From Cloacibacterium rupense (lineage in GTDB: Bacteria > Bacteroidota > Bacteroidia > Flavobacteriales > Weeksellaceae): 44,187 nt of DNA. The notes under the pieces were generated by a model. That model was given only the letters and a program-made list of their open reading frames with translations. It made no database searches and had not been told where the DNA came from. The stretch's first letter is position 1; each line of letters opens with the position of its first letter. The position numbers and the translations under genes are program-made. The DNA is taken from contig NZ_BMLV01000008.1 of the NCBI RefSeq assembly GCF_014645495.1, positions 1 through 44,187 of the forward strand. The letters run 5' to 3'. Shown piece after piece: positions 8,058 to 17,869 of this stretch.

Positions 8058-8135
8058 GGAAAAAGGAAGTTTTAAAAAAATTATAAATAGTAGATTTCTT
8101 ATGAAAAATTGAGAGAAAAATCAAAAAAATAAAAA

Positions 8136-9455
8136 TTGAATAGCGAAACTAATCCAAACTTTGACTTCGTTAAAATACTCAATGAGGACAAAACGTATAA
8201 GCTTCTCTTCCCTGAAAGAGAAGTAGGATTGGCTATTGTTCTAATTTTCGAGAAGATTGAAAACAAAAATTTTGAAGAGGGTAAATTCACTGAGAAAGAC
8301 TTGCACGAAGCTTTTGAGCAAATCTACATAACTAAAGAACGTTATCCTAAAGAAGTATACAGTGAGCAGATAATGAACTTACAAGAATACTTCTTGGATT
8401 ATGATCAACAAACTCAAAAATATTATTTTAAAGATTACGCCTATAAGTTTTGTAAGTACGCTAAAGAAACTTTACAAGGAGCATTTAATCCAACTCGAAT
8501 TCAGAAAATTTGTATTAATCTGACAAATACATTAAGAAACTCTGATGACCTTAGATTTTGGTTAGAAGAGGAATTCAAAAAATACGAACCTGACTTAAGA
8601 GAACAGATAGACTTTCTTGATCGCCAGATTTCTCTATCAATAGAAGATTTAAAGAAAGAAACCAATCTATTAAACCAAAGTTTTATTGATGTTTTAGTAG
8701 CAACCGAAGAACGCTTGACAAAATCACAATCTCACGTAAAAGAATTACGATCCGCTTATTCTGAAACTAAAACTATGAGAGGATTATTGGAACAGAAAAA
8801 TAATTCTGATAATGATATTAACAGTTTGATTTCTGAGGTACATTATTTTATTAAATATATTAATGACCGATTAAATTCAATTGACCGGAAATTAGACAGA
8901 ATTCAACCTAAAATTCGTCAACTTTTTTCGACTTTAAACAAGCCTGCCTTCAATTCCAAAATTGAAAAATTTATTTCATTTCTTCTTAAGAATAGCGAAC
9001 TAGATAACAAAAAAAATATTATTTTCCCTCAAGGTATTCCGTGTCCTGTCATACATATACCTACACCGAATTTTACTATAATTAGTAGAGATAAGGAACT
9101 GTTTCCACCTAAGCCCAAAGAACGTAAGCAGTATAAACAGAATGAAAAAGTTATTCGTGAAAACAAGGAAAGAGTGCTTGCGAAAATTAAAGAAATTGAT
9201 ACAATTCGAAAATGGGAAAATCTTATTTTATCTGAAATAGCATTGAGAGACCAACTTAATTTGTCTGACGTATTTTTTAGAATTCTAAAAGAAGAAAATA
9301 ATAGTCAGATAGCTGTAACGGTTCTTTTTAACTTGATAAAACATATATATGGTAATCCTGAAAAATTACAGTTAATTATAGAAAAATCATTAGTGACAAA
9401 TAATGAATTTAAAAATATTTCGCTATGGAAAATGATGATAACAAAGCTACAGTAA
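8136..9455 (+). CDS. jetA: Wadjet system kleisin-like subunit JetA
   Basis: A 439-residue protein, first gene of a four-gene operon whose partners are recognisably JetB, JetC and JetD. The N-terminal part (FDFVKILNEDKTYKLLFPEREVGLAIVLIFEKI, about 9-41) looks like a winged-helix segment. The middle is highly helical, and a basic C-terminal region (PPKPKERKQYKQNEKVIRENKERV) follows. Wadjet JetA acts as the kleisin that closes the SMC-like motor. The start is unusual: a TAA stop at 8130-8132 leaves TTG at 8136 as the only early start, and the next in-frame ATG is over 100 codons in. The 3' end overlaps jetB by 31 bp. Assignment rests on gene order, size and operon partners more than on sequence motifs. 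Confidence 0.78.
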   Translation: MNSETNPNFDFVKILNEDKTYKLLFPEREVGLAIVLIFEKIENKNFEEGKFTEKDLHEAFEQIYITKERYPKEVYSEQIMNLQEYFLDYDQQTQKYYFKDYAYKFCKYAKETLQGAFNPTRIQKICINLTNTLRNSDDLRFWLEEEFKKYEPDLREQIDFLDRQISLSIEDLKKETNLLNQSFIDVLVATEERLTKSQSHVKELRSAYSETKTMRGLLEQKNNSDNDINSLISEVHYFIKYINDRLNSIDRKLDRIQPKIRQLFSTLNKPAFNSKIEKFISFLLKNSELDNKKNIIFPQGIPCPVIHIPTPNFTIISRDKELFPPKPKERKQYKQNEKVIRENKERVLAKIKEIDTIRKWENLILSEIALRDQLNLSDVFFRILKEENNSQIAVTVLFNLIKHIYGNPEKLQLIIEKSLVTNNEFKNISLWKMMITKLQ

Positions 9456-10072
9456 GTGATTTTTTATATGCAGAAAATGCAAAAGAATTTTTTGCAGAAA
9501 TAGATTATCTTTTAAAAGATGGAATGCACTTTCAGAAACAAGGTAATCAGATTCGCTATTTTAATTTTATCGATAAGAACATTGACAGTCTAAAGCTATA
9601 TTATCAGGATTTTTTCGATGTAGAACTTTCTGAAGGAGGTGAAAGACCAAATAATTATTTCTTTTTAGATTTTTATGGAAATAGTCGTGGAAATATATCT
9701 CCACGACATAGGGAAATATTGAAAAGTGAATATATAATCATCGGTTTTATAATCTATAAAATCATTTATATTGATAAGGAAATAGATTTAGATTCAGTTC
9801 AAAAGCTAAAAGAAAAAATAAGAATTGAATATGAAGATTATAAACCGGGAATATATAGGCTAATTGCAAAATCAAAAAATATTACTCCGGGAAATTTTAA
9901 TGATAAAACGATAGATACTACAATCCATTCAGCATTGGAAGAGTTTAGAAAAATTGGCTGGATTGAATTAAGCAAAGATGAGTTTGGTTTACTTCCAGCT
10001 TTTGACAGGCTGATAAAGATTTATGAAGAATATATCCTGAATATTGATGAAACCCTAAATGAATTGAAATGA
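9425..10072 (+). CDS. jetB: Wadjet system KITE-like subunit JetB
   Basis: A 215-residue protein of the size and position of JetB (DUF4194). It overlaps jetA by 31 bp and jetC by 4 bp (ATGA), indicating tight translational coupling. Features include a hydrophobic helix IIIGFIIYKIIY (about 107-118) and a C-terminal winged-helix-like segment ALEEFRKIGWIELSKDEFGLLPAFDRLIKIYEEY, typical of MukE/KITE-like proteins. JetB dimerises and binds JetA in the loop-extruding complex. The family assignment comes from this pattern and the neighbouring genes. Confidence 0.8.
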   Translation: MENDDNKATVSDFLYAENAKEFFAEIDYLLKDGMHFQKQGNQIRYFNFIDKNIDSLKLYYQDFFDVELSEGGERPNNYFFLDFYGNSRGNISPRHREILKSEYIIIGFIIYKIIYIDKEIDLDSVQKLKEKIRIEYEDYKPGIYRLIAKSKNITPGNFNDKTIDTTIHSALEEFRKIGWIELSKDEFGLLPAFDRLIKIYEEYILNIDETLNELK

Positions 10073-13000
10073 AAGACTATCCAAGAATAAAAAGGTTATC
10101 TACTTTGGGGATTGTTCATCATCAAAATTTTGATTATGAATTCAGTTCTTTCAGAACAGATTTTGTTGGAGAAGGAGGAGCAGGAAAAAGTATGATTTCC
10201 GACCTTCTGCAATTGGTTTGTGTGGGAACAAAAGCATTCCACTCTCCAACAAAAGGTACAGGACCAAGAAAACCTCATACGATGGTACTACGAACTGAGG
10301 GTAAAGGAACAGATATGGCATATGCATTTATCAATATTGAAAAGGATGAAAATCAATATTTGGTTATAGGTATTTATTTAGAGAGTTCGGGCACTTCTAA
10401 TATGTTTATTATTCAAGACGGAAATAATTTTGATACGGATACTCAGTTGATTCCATTTTCAAAATTGCTGGGTGTTGAAGATTTCCAAAAGAACAACATC
10501 ATTTTTCCAATTAATGAATTAAAAGAACATATACAAAATAATCTAAACCTTACTTGTGAATCTTGGGAAAGAACCGCCAACTATCATAAGATACTTTTCA
10601 AAAATAATATTTTACCAATAGACCTTTCACTCAACAGTAAAACTTTAGATAATTATGCTAAAATCATTCAGGCTTTTTCCAGAGAATCTTTAGATGTAAG
10701 TAAAAGTCATAGTTTACAATCTTTCTTATTTGGTGACGATAAAGAACAAGAATTAATTAAAAAGTTTTATGATACTGTAGAAGAATTACAAGAAGATACA
10801 AGACAGTTTGAAAGTAATTTGGAAGAAATAGAGTCATTAACCATCAAACAGACTCAACTTAGTAATTTACTAGATTTAAAAACCATAGAAAAAGATGCTC
10901 AAATATTATATTTAAAATCTTCCTACAAATACTATATAAATCAAATTTTCATAAACTCGAATAAACTTCAAACTCTGTTAAATGATTATTATTGCAGTCT
11001 GCAGTCACTTCCTTTGTTGAAAGAAAATGTTTACGAGAAAATTGCTTGGGCAGAAAAAGAGTTAGAAAATATAGAACCAAAATGGGAAGAAGCTATTAAA
11101 GTTAAAAACGAATTGGATACGAAGGTCTCTAAAAGGAAAAAATTCTTTTCCTGGATGCAGGCGTTTAATTGTTCACAAGAAGAACTTATAGAAAAGTTCA
11201 ACAAATACCATAAATCCAAAGATACTATAAACAAAATAAGAGAATTAGAAGAAATTTTAAAATCTGAAAATATACTTACTGCATTCAAAAGTAATGAGTA
11301 TAAGGAAAAAAATATAGTATATCAAATTGATAAACAACTTGAGAAGTTAGCAAGAGATTTAGAACTTAAAAATAAACTCAAAGCTTTAAATAATATTGAT
11401 GATAAAAATTCTTTGGCTCATTGGGCTTTAAATTTACCAAGTAAATTAAACATGAATCAGGAAGCAATTATTCGTAAATATCAGAATGAAGGTGTTAAAA
11501 TAGAATCTCCTGCTGATTCCTCTAAAAGATATATCCCTAGTCCTGAAGCGTTACTGAACAATATTGTTATATATAAAAGTGAAGATAAGGCGTTTTGGCT
11601 TAATCTCAACGGTGTTATTGAATTTTTTTCAACGAATTTTTCTCCAATTTTCGACACCCAAGATAAAAGTAAGATAAAGGAATATTTTGAAAAAGAAACT
11701 ACAAATATTCTAAGTGATATTAAGAGCTTAGAAAAAGAGATAAAAGAAAAAACAATTTTAAAAAATGTTTTCGAGAATTTAGAAAATCCGGATGGGTATC
11801 TGAAAGCGTGGAATACTCAAACAGATTTGGAAGACCAACTTGAGACTCACGAAATGTATGAAGTAAGTCAAAAAGATTTCTTTGAGTATTCCAGTCTATA
11901 CAGCCAGACTTCTATTGAGGAAGATTTTAAGCAAAGTAAAGCTGTATATTCTCAATTGAATACCAATAGAAACCATTTAATAACCCTCGAAGATAATTTA
12001 ACAAGAGATTATGAAAACTTCTTTACGCTAAAGACTAATCAAGAGATAGAAAGTATTAAAAATAATCATTGCTTTGCTTTCGAAGAAAATTTCGACAAAA
12101 AACATTTTTTCTCTTCTATGTTAGATGCTGAAGACTATTATAAAGAGTTCAAAAATATTTATCTTCAGGAAAAATCAAAATATGAAACAGCGGAAGATAT
12201 TATTAAATTGAATAAAAGAATTGTAGAATTGATTTCAAACAAAAATGAAATATATTCACAAAATATTGATGCTTTAAAGAATGTTCACGATTCTTCAGAA
12301 GAGTTAACCCTGCAAATAATAGAAGAACTTAAAAATAACTATGATACAAAAAAAAATAATTACGATTTAGAATATAATCTTTTAGTTAGACAGCACTTAA
12401 AGAATAATGTAAATCGCTTCGAAAATACAGGAGACTTCCAGTCTTTATGTGAAGAGATTTTGCCATCCGAAATTTTGAATGATATTACCATATTAGAAAA
12501 AGAAGTTATTGAAAAGATAGGTAAATATCTTAAAGGCATTAACTTAAAGAACAGAAGATTAAACAGTCGAAAACTTCAAAAACTTGCTGTTATCGTTGAA
12601 GAAGTATCCAATGAAGTAAGTGACCAAAGAAATGATATTAGATTAATCAATAATTTTCTTAATTCTGGCGATAAAGAAATAACGGGAGGTCACATAGTAA
12701 GTCTAGAGGATTTTAGTGAAGATTCATTTTCTTCTGGATGGATGAATGCTTTTACCGATAGTATTACTAAAGATTTTGAATTAGGTTTGGATGATTCCTT
12801 ATTTGAATCAGAAAAAGGAATTTCAAATGATTTGGAAAGATTTCCTTCTTTAAAAGAAAAGTTATTAGAAGCATTTTACAGATCGGGTGGTTCGAGAAAT
12901 CTAAAACCAAAAATTGAAGAACTATTGAATCCGAAATTGTACTATAATGTAAAGTTTTCAATTAAAACAAGTCAAGGCAAAAAGAACGATGGCAGTACGA

Positions 13001-13311
13001 GTCAGGCTTATGCCGCGATTGCTTTATTATGTATTGCAAAATTATCTCTATTAAATAAACAATCAAAAAATAAATTTATAGAATCTATTCGGTTTATGGC
13101 TATTGATGAAGCAGAGGGGTTAGGAAGTAATTTTGATATGCTTTACAAAATTGCTCAAGCAAATGACTATCAATTGCTGTCTCTATCTATTAATCCTAAT
13201 AAAATTGATATAGAAAAACAAAACATATACTTACTTCATAATAGTCGCGAGAATGAAAAAGTTAATTATGATCCAATACCTATTTTTGGATCAACATTCA
13301 ATAATTTATAA
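10069..13311 (+). CDS. jetC: Wadjet system SMC-like ATPase JetC
   Basis: A 1080-residue SMC/MukB-like ATPase. Walker A is GEGGAGKS (residues 34-41). The long middle (about 230-880) is dominated by heptad-like coiled coil with an interrupting segment, as expected for an SMC arm. The C-terminal head has a signature-like DGSTSQAYAAIALL (from 974) and Walker B FMAIDEAEG (Asp1013, Glu1014), then a D-loop-like GSNFDM. JetC is the motor that extrudes DNA loops and detects small circular plasmids, which JetD then cuts. Length and motifs are complete, with no frameshift. The start ATG overlaps the jetB stop, and jetD follows after 3 bp. Confidence 0.9.
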   Translation: MKDYPRIKRLSTLGIVHHQNFDYEFSSFRTDFVGEGGAGKSMISDLLQLVCVGTKAFHSPTKGTGPRKPHTMVLRTEGKGTDMAYAFINIEKDENQYLVIGIYLESSGTSNMFIIQDGNNFDTDTQLIPFSKLLGVEDFQKNNIIFPINELKEHIQNNLNLTCESWERTANYHKILFKNNILPIDLSLNSKTLDNYAKIIQAFSRESLDVSKSHSLQSFLFGDDKEQELIKKFYDTVEELQEDTRQFESNLEEIESLTIKQTQLSNLLDLKTIEKDAQILYLKSSYKYYINQIFINSNKLQTLLNDYYCSLQSLPLLKENVYEKIAWAEKELENIEPKWEEAIKVKNELDTKVSKRKKFFSWMQAFNCSQEELIEKFNKYHKSKDTINKIRELEEILKSENILTAFKSNEYKEKNIVYQIDKQLEKLARDLELKNKLKALNNIDDKNSLAHWALNLPSKLNMNQEAIIRKYQNEGVKIESPADSSKRYIPSPEALLNNIVIYKSEDKAFWLNLNGVIEFFSTNFSPIFDTQDKSKIKEYFEKETTNILSDIKSLEKEIKEKTILKNVFENLENPDGYLKAWNTQTDLEDQLETHEMYEVSQKDFFEYSSLYSQTSIEEDFKQSKAVYSQLNTNRNHLITLEDNLTRDYENFFTLKTNQEIESIKNNHCFAFEENFDKKHFFSSMLDAEDYYKEFKNIYLQEKSKYETAEDIIKLNKRIVELISNKNEIYSQNIDALKNVHDSSEELTLQIIEELKNNYDTKKNNYDLEYNLLVRQHLKNNVNRFENTGDFQSLCEEILPSEILNDITILEKEVIEKIGKYLKGINLKNRRLNSRKLQKLAVIVEEVSNEVSDQRNDIRLINNFLNSGDKEITGGHIVSLEDFSEDSFSSGWMNAFTDSITKDFELGLDDSLFESEKGISNDLERFPSLKEKLLEAFYRSGGSRNLKPKIEELLNPKLYYNVKFSIKTSQGKKNDGSTSQAYAAIALLCIAKLSLLNKQSKNKFIESIRFMAIDEAEGLGSNFDMLYKIAQANDYQLLSLSINPNKIDIEKQNIYLLHNSRENEKVNYDPIPIFGSTFNNL

Positions 13312-13314
13312 ATT

Positions 13315-14280
13315 ATGAGAAGCATTGAATGGAAGTATTTAAAAGGACTTCACCAACTTTATGAAAATGGAAAGACTAAGTTAAAAATTCTCAATAATGA
13401 GTATATTTATTTAGTACTCTTCAAGCAAAAAAAACTAATTAAGTTCCAAGAAGGAAATCATTCTGTTATAATGGTTACTAATAATAAAAGATTTGCAGAT
13501 TTTTATGAGCATAATTATTTAAAAACCTATAATTACTATGATGATTTTTTTGCAGATTCCGGTATAGAAAATAATGCAAAGAAAACTTTCACAGAAGAAG
13601 ATTTAAAAGCATTGGTTTTCATTTATTATAACAGAGATGAACTTAGAAATAATCTTACAACTCAAAAGAAATTCTCTGCGCAAGTTTTTAAATATGAAAA
13701 TTCTAAATATTTGGAGAATAAGCCAAGTTTGAAAAATGCTGTTTTACAATTGTTAGAAATTGACGAATTTCCAGAAGTAGATCCCAAAAATCAGCAGTGG
13801 AGATTTATTGTTGATTGTTTAGATCCCAAATTCGTAGTATTATGCGAAAATCTGGATTGTCTAAAAGTGCCAATAGAATATCAGGAAAACAATATAGAGT
13901 TGTGGTATGTAGGCGGAAATAATACAAAACCTTTAATACATATTTCACAAGACAAGTTAAATCTTCCGATTTATTATTTCTGTGATTGGGATTATAGTGG
14001 TCTTAGTATCTATTCTCAGATAAAACAAATATTTAAAGATAAGGATAAGAATATTGAAATAATACAGCCATTTCCAAATGCCAAAAGGTTACCTGTTTCC
14101 GTAAAGCATCATAAGAGTAAATGGAAGAAAGCTGATTTTTCCAATTTGACAAAGAATCATTTCACAGAAACTCAAATTGAACTAATTATGGAGCTTATTT
14201 CAAGCGATGAGTGGATTGAAGAAGAATCAATGGACTTAATAGCAATTATGAAAGATAAATCAATATTTAATATATCGTAA
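13315..14280 (+). CDS. jetD: Wadjet system Toprim nuclease JetD
   Basis: A 321-residue protein whose C-terminal half is a Toprim domain. VVLCENLDCL gives the conserved Glu178, and YFCDWDYSGLSIY gives the metal-binding pair Asp224 and Asp226. The N-terminal half (1-150) is a helical arm with a probable winged helix. In Wadjet, JetD is the endonuclease activated by the stalled JetABC motor to cleave circular DNA. Catalytic residues look intact, so with JetABC the system should be functional. It is shorter than JetD proteins with a large DUF3322 region, suggesting a subtype other than type I, but I cannot assign one from sequence alone. Confidence 0.88.
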   Translation: MRSIEWKYLKGLHQLYENGKTKLKILNNEYIYLVLFKQKKLIKFQEGNHSVIMVTNNKRFADFYEHNYLKTYNYYDDFFADSGIENNAKKTFTEEDLKALVFIYYNRDELRNNLTTQKKFSAQVFKYENSKYLENKPSLKNAVLQLLEIDEFPEVDPKNQQWRFIVDCLDPKFVVLCENLDCLKVPIEYQENNIELWYVGGNNTKPLIHISQDKLNLPIYYFCDWDYSGLSIYSQIKQIFKDKDKNIEIIQPFPNAKRLPVSVKHHKSKWKKADFSNLTKNHFTETQIELIMELISSDEWIEEESMDLIAIMKDKSIFNIS

Positions 14281-14281
14281 A

Positions 14282-14735
14282 ATGGAACAAATATATAATT
14301 CAGATAAACCGATTGATAATAAAAATAAGGATCGATTTAACAGAAATAAATTTTCTTCTTGAATATCTTAATATAAAAAGCGATGAAGGATTAGTCATAG
14401 GACTATATGGAGTTTGGGGTGAAGGCAAAACTTCAGTACTTAATATGATTCAAAATGATTTAGAAGAGAAGGATGATATTTTTGTAGTAAAGTTTAATCC
14501 TTGGATATTTAAAGACGAAGATTTTCTGATTTTAAATTTCTTAAAAAAAACATCTCGATTGTACTAGATTAGGATTTGAATAATGCAAAAGAAAAATTTG
14601 GAGGATTTATAAAAAAGTATGTTATTGGTGTATGAGAAGGTGTGTTGAATATTGATTTGACCAAGACTGGAGCAACTCTTTCTGAATAATTAAAAAAATC
14701 AAAAAATGAGGTAACCCTACTTATCTTCGAAATCA
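14282..14735 (+). pseudogene. degraded KAP-family P-loop NTPase
   Basis: ATG at 14282 gives MEQIYNSDKPI...KDRFNR, the usual start of KAP NTPases, and stops within 27 codons. A shifted frame then gives EGLVIGLYGVWGEGKTSVLNMI (Walker A GVWGEGKT) and VVKFNPWIFKDEDFL (the KAP F-N-P/A-W block). It breaks again at 14567, and NNAKEKFGGFIKKYV, LNIDLTKTGATLSE and LKKSKNEVTLLIF follow with stops between. The rest of the protein, including an intact Walker B, is gone. KAP NTPases are membrane-associated P-loop proteins common in phage-defence islands. It has at least three lesions and is a relic between two intact systems. Confidence 0.85.
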
Positions 14736-14825
14736 ATTGTATATTAAAGTGTTTTAATCAAAAATTAGTACATTTACATGTTTTAGGACTTTACCTTTTT
14801 AAGTAAGAAGAAAGTTTTGAAATAA

Positions 14826-14849
14826 TTTAGTAAATACTAAAATTTTTTT
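14826..14849 (+). terminator. short inverted repeat before the DUF262 gene (terminator or operator)
   Basis: TTTAGTA (14826-14832), AA, TACTAAA (14835-14841), then a run of T. It lies 15-38 bp ahead of the DUF262 start codon. It could end transcripts from the Wadjet side or serve as an operator. The arms are A/T-rich and a 2-nt loop is tight, so confidence is low. Confidence 0.35.
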
Positions 14850-14863
14850 ATTTAAGAATAACT

Positions 14864-17800
14864 ATGACTAGTATAAAAGATGTTTTTGAAAATAAATTAA
14901 AAATTGATTCTAAAACAGTTTCAATAGATTCTCTATTTAATAATGAAGATAAATTAAAAAATACTAACTATAAGCCTTTTTATCAAAGAAATTACGTATG
15001 GGATGATGAAAAAGCTACTTACTTCATTGAGAGTATTTTGTTGGGGACAGAGATTCCTCCATTAATTTATTTTAGAAATATTTCAAAAGTAGAAATTATT
15101 GACGGTAGACAAAGATATCAAACAATTCTTAGGTTTATCAACAACGATTTTAAATTAAAAAGAAGTGGTTTAAAAAAACTTTCTAATAAAGATTTTATTG
15201 GAAAGAACTTTGATTCTCTAGACAAAAAGTACAAAGACTTAATATGGGATACCAAACTTAGAGTGATTGAATTTAGTTTTAATACTAAAGATGGTATAAC
15301 CGATATAATTGAAGATAGTGTAAAAAAAGAGATTTTTAAGAGATATAATTCAGGTATTACTCCTTTAAAAACAAATGAAATAGATAAAGCAGAGTTTCTT
15401 TATGATGATTTAAATCAATATTTAAAAAATGAAATAATTAGCGATAAAAGAATTTTTGAAATATTACGGTCTTTATTTCATTTTGAAAAATTTAATGAAG
15501 AAGTCCTATTAAAAAAAATAAGAGAATTATTAGTAATAGATTACATTCCTATAAAATATTACTCTGTTAAAAAGAGTAATGTGGTAAATCAGTTTTACGA
15601 GTATTTATATGATAACATTGAAACAATAGATTTAGAAGATCTGCGAAATGTTTTTATTACAAAAATAAATATTCTTGAAAATATTTATAAGAAAATTAAA
15701 AATCAGGACGAGTATAACAGATTGATTTCCGAATGTCTTTTTTGGGTATTGTCAATTTTTCATAAAGAAAATAACCATTTAAGTATCCCTAAAGATGATA
15801 TACTTAAAATTGCAAATTACATTGATGAAAATATAGAAAATTATAAAATGGATAGAAGTTCTTTCGCTATTCATATAAAAAATCGTTATGAAAATATTTC
15901 TAAAATTTTTCAAAAACTATATGGTATTAATTTCAATGTTTATTTGAAAGACTCTATTGATTTCAATGAGCAATTAAACAATATTAATAATACCCAAGAT
16001 AATACAGAAGTTATAAGTTTTGAAGATTTAAGAATTAATAAACCTGAACCCTCTTCAATATCTATTGATGATATTATCAGGTCAATGAAAAGACAGAAGT
16101 TTATAATTAGACCACAATATCAAAGAAATGAAGTTATTGATAAAAAGAAAGCTTCTTCAATAATTGAGAGTATATTATTAGGGATAAAAATCCCCCCAAT
16201 ATTTGTTTATAAAAATGATGGAGTTTCTGAAGTCATAGATGGTCAACAACGTCTTCTGTCAATTTTAGGATTTTTAGGTGAAGATTTTATTAATACAGAT
16301 AATGAATTTGAATCCACAAAAAAAGACTATTACTCTTTAAATTTGAAAAATGGTATTCTGTCTGATTTAAGTTCCAAGAAGTTTAAAGATTTGTCACCAG
16401 AGTATCAAGAAAAAATTAAGAATTATGATTTATGGGTAGTAGAAATTGACTCTAAATATAATGACAAGTTTGATCCTGTAGATTTATTTATTAGACTGAA
16501 TTACAAACCCTATCCTATTAAAATTGATTCTTTTGAAATGTGGAACTCTTACATTTCAAGAGATTTAATCAATACTATCAAAGATGTTTACAACAATAAC
16601 AAAGATTGGTTTTATTTCAGAAAAACAACTACTAGGATGGAAAATGAAAACATCCTTACCGCTTTGATTTATCTACAATACCAGTTTATGATTTCAAATG
16701 ATGCTTCTAAGTTATATGAAGCATTAGACTATTATAAGGTTGGCAATAAAATTAATTTTAGGCTAAAATCTAAACCAGATTTAACAAGAATATTAGAGAA
16801 TGAGCCTAAGAAACTAGTGTTTATGTCTAATGTTTTTGAAGCTGGTTTTATTAATAAATTAAAACTGTTAATTACTGATGTAGGTCAAAAGAATTTAGCT
16901 CTAAGCTTAGATTACTTGCTATGTGTAGATAATGGAAGAAGAACTCAACAGTCTTTGTATGCATTATGGTATTTTGTTAATGAAGTTGATATTTATAACA
17001 TAATTAGTAACAGTAAGGAGATAGTTAAGGATATACGAAGGTTGTTTACCCAAATGAATAACGTTAAAAACATTGATGAATTTAATGCTTCTGTAATAAG
17101 ATTTAAACAAAAACATTGTAAACAAAATTCTGAAAATTTTATATATAAAATTAAACTTGATAGTATTCTAAAAATAAATAAAGGAATTAATAAAGAGTTT
17201 TTGTCTCCTGTTTCAAAAAAAGAAATAGGGGTTACTTTTATAGAAAAAATTAAAAGTTTTGAAAAACGTATTGAGAGTGAAAACTTTAAACTTTCGATTG
17301 GTGATTATGATGTAAAAGATTTAAAGAAAATATTCGAAACGGATAAAATTATGATAAGTAGTCAATATTCTTATGAAAACTATGACTTGTATTGGGACAA
17401 AAATAATTATTATGTGGATGATAGTATTTTTGTTTTAAATAATAAACGAGGAGGCTTTTTATATGAGTATATTTATATGCTTTTATCTTCAAAGGCTTTT
17501 TTCAATACAAGAAGTAGCAAAAAGCTAACAAAATTAAATATCAGTGAGTTTGAAATCCCTATATTAGATGAAGATAGTCAAAAAGTTTTTAAGAGTTTTT
17601 ATGATCTTATCTTAGATGAAGAAGATATTAATAGAAAAATATATTTTATTAATGTTGTTAATAATCTTTGTAATTTCTTTTTATCTAGTAGTTTTTTTTC
17701 CCTAGAAAATATTACTATTACAAATATTCTTAATGACTTAAAAAGTCAATTTGAAAATAATAAGAATTCAGAAGACATATATAGAAAACTTTCTAATAAC

Positions 17801-17869
17801 GATTCTGTCCTCTCGAGTTTTATTCTTAGAATGAATTATTTATTTAGAAATAATGAAAAGGATAACTAA
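14864..17869 (+). CDS. tandem double-DUF262 protein with possible target-recognition-like C-terminus
   Basis: A 1001-residue protein with two DUF262 (ParB/Srx-like nucleotide-binding) domains. Domain 1 has YQRN at 40-43 and DGRQR at 80-84; domain 2 has YQRN at 419-422 and DGQQR at 459-463. Both keep the SIESILLGxxIPP helix. DUF262 domains occur in GmrSD-type type IV restriction, BrxU and SspE, where they sense nucleotides and gate an HNH (DUF1524) nuclease. I see no C-terminal H-x-x-P DUF1524 motif. Instead, residues about 830-930 (GFLYEYIYMLLSSKAFF...LNISEFEIPILDEDSQ) resemble the end of type I restriction specificity or methylase target-recognition domains. It overlaps the next gene, an ATPase, by 17 bp, so the two probably act together. 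Defence is the likely role (inference). Confidence 0.75.
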   Translation: MTSIKDVFENKLKIDSKTVSIDSLFNNEDKLKNTNYKPFYQRNYVWDDEKATYFIESILLGTEIPPLIYFRNISKVEIIDGRQRYQTILRFINNDFKLKRSGLKKLSNKDFIGKNFDSLDKKYKDLIWDTKLRVIEFSFNTKDGITDIIEDSVKKEIFKRYNSGITPLKTNEIDKAEFLYDDLNQYLKNEIISDKRIFEILRSLFHFEKFNEEVLLKKIRELLVIDYIPIKYYSVKKSNVVNQFYEYLYDNIETIDLEDLRNVFITKINILENIYKKIKNQDEYNRLISECLFWVLSIFHKENNHLSIPKDDILKIANYIDENIENYKMDRSSFAIHIKNRYENISKIFQKLYGINFNVYLKDSIDFNEQLNNINNTQDNTEVISFEDLRINKPEPSSISIDDIIRSMKRQKFIIRPQYQRNEVIDKKKASSIIESILLGIKIPPIFVYKNDGVSEVIDGQQRLLSILGFLGEDFINTDNEFESTKKDYYSLNLKNGILSDLSSKKFKDLSPEYQEKIKNYDLWVVEIDSKYNDKFDPVDLFIRLNYKPYPIKIDSFEMWNSYISRDLINTIKDVYNNNKDWFYFRKTTTRMENENILTALIYLQYQFMISNDASKLYEALDYYKVGNKINFRLKSKPDLTRILENEPKKLVFMSNVFEAGFINKLKLLITDVGQKNLALSLDYLLCVDNGRRTQQSLYALWYFVNEVDIYNIISNSKEIVKDIRRLFTQMNNVKNIDEFNASVIRFKQKHCKQNSENFIYKIKLDSILKINKGINKEFLSPVSKKEIGVTFIEKIKSFEKRIESENFKLSIGDYDVKDLKKIFETDKIMISSQYSYENYDLYWDKNNYYVDDSIFVLNNKRGGFLYEYIYMLLSSKAFFNTRSSKKLTKLNISEFEIPILDEDSQKVFKSFYDLILDEEDINRKIYFINVVNNLCNFFLSSSFFSLENITITNILNDLKSQFENNKNSEDIYRKLSNNDSVLSSFILRMNYLFRNNEKDN

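Noticed and set aside
14313-14567. An intact small P-loop protein at this position
   Set aside because: The upstream MEQIYNSDKPI piece and the downstream KAP-like pieces show it is one section of a broken, larger KAP NTPase.
15780-15800. H-x-x-P-like motif (NNHLSIP) in the DUF262 protein as an HNH/DUF1524 site
   Set aside because: It lies between the two DUF262 domains rather than at the C-terminus and lacks the surrounding DUF1524 pattern.
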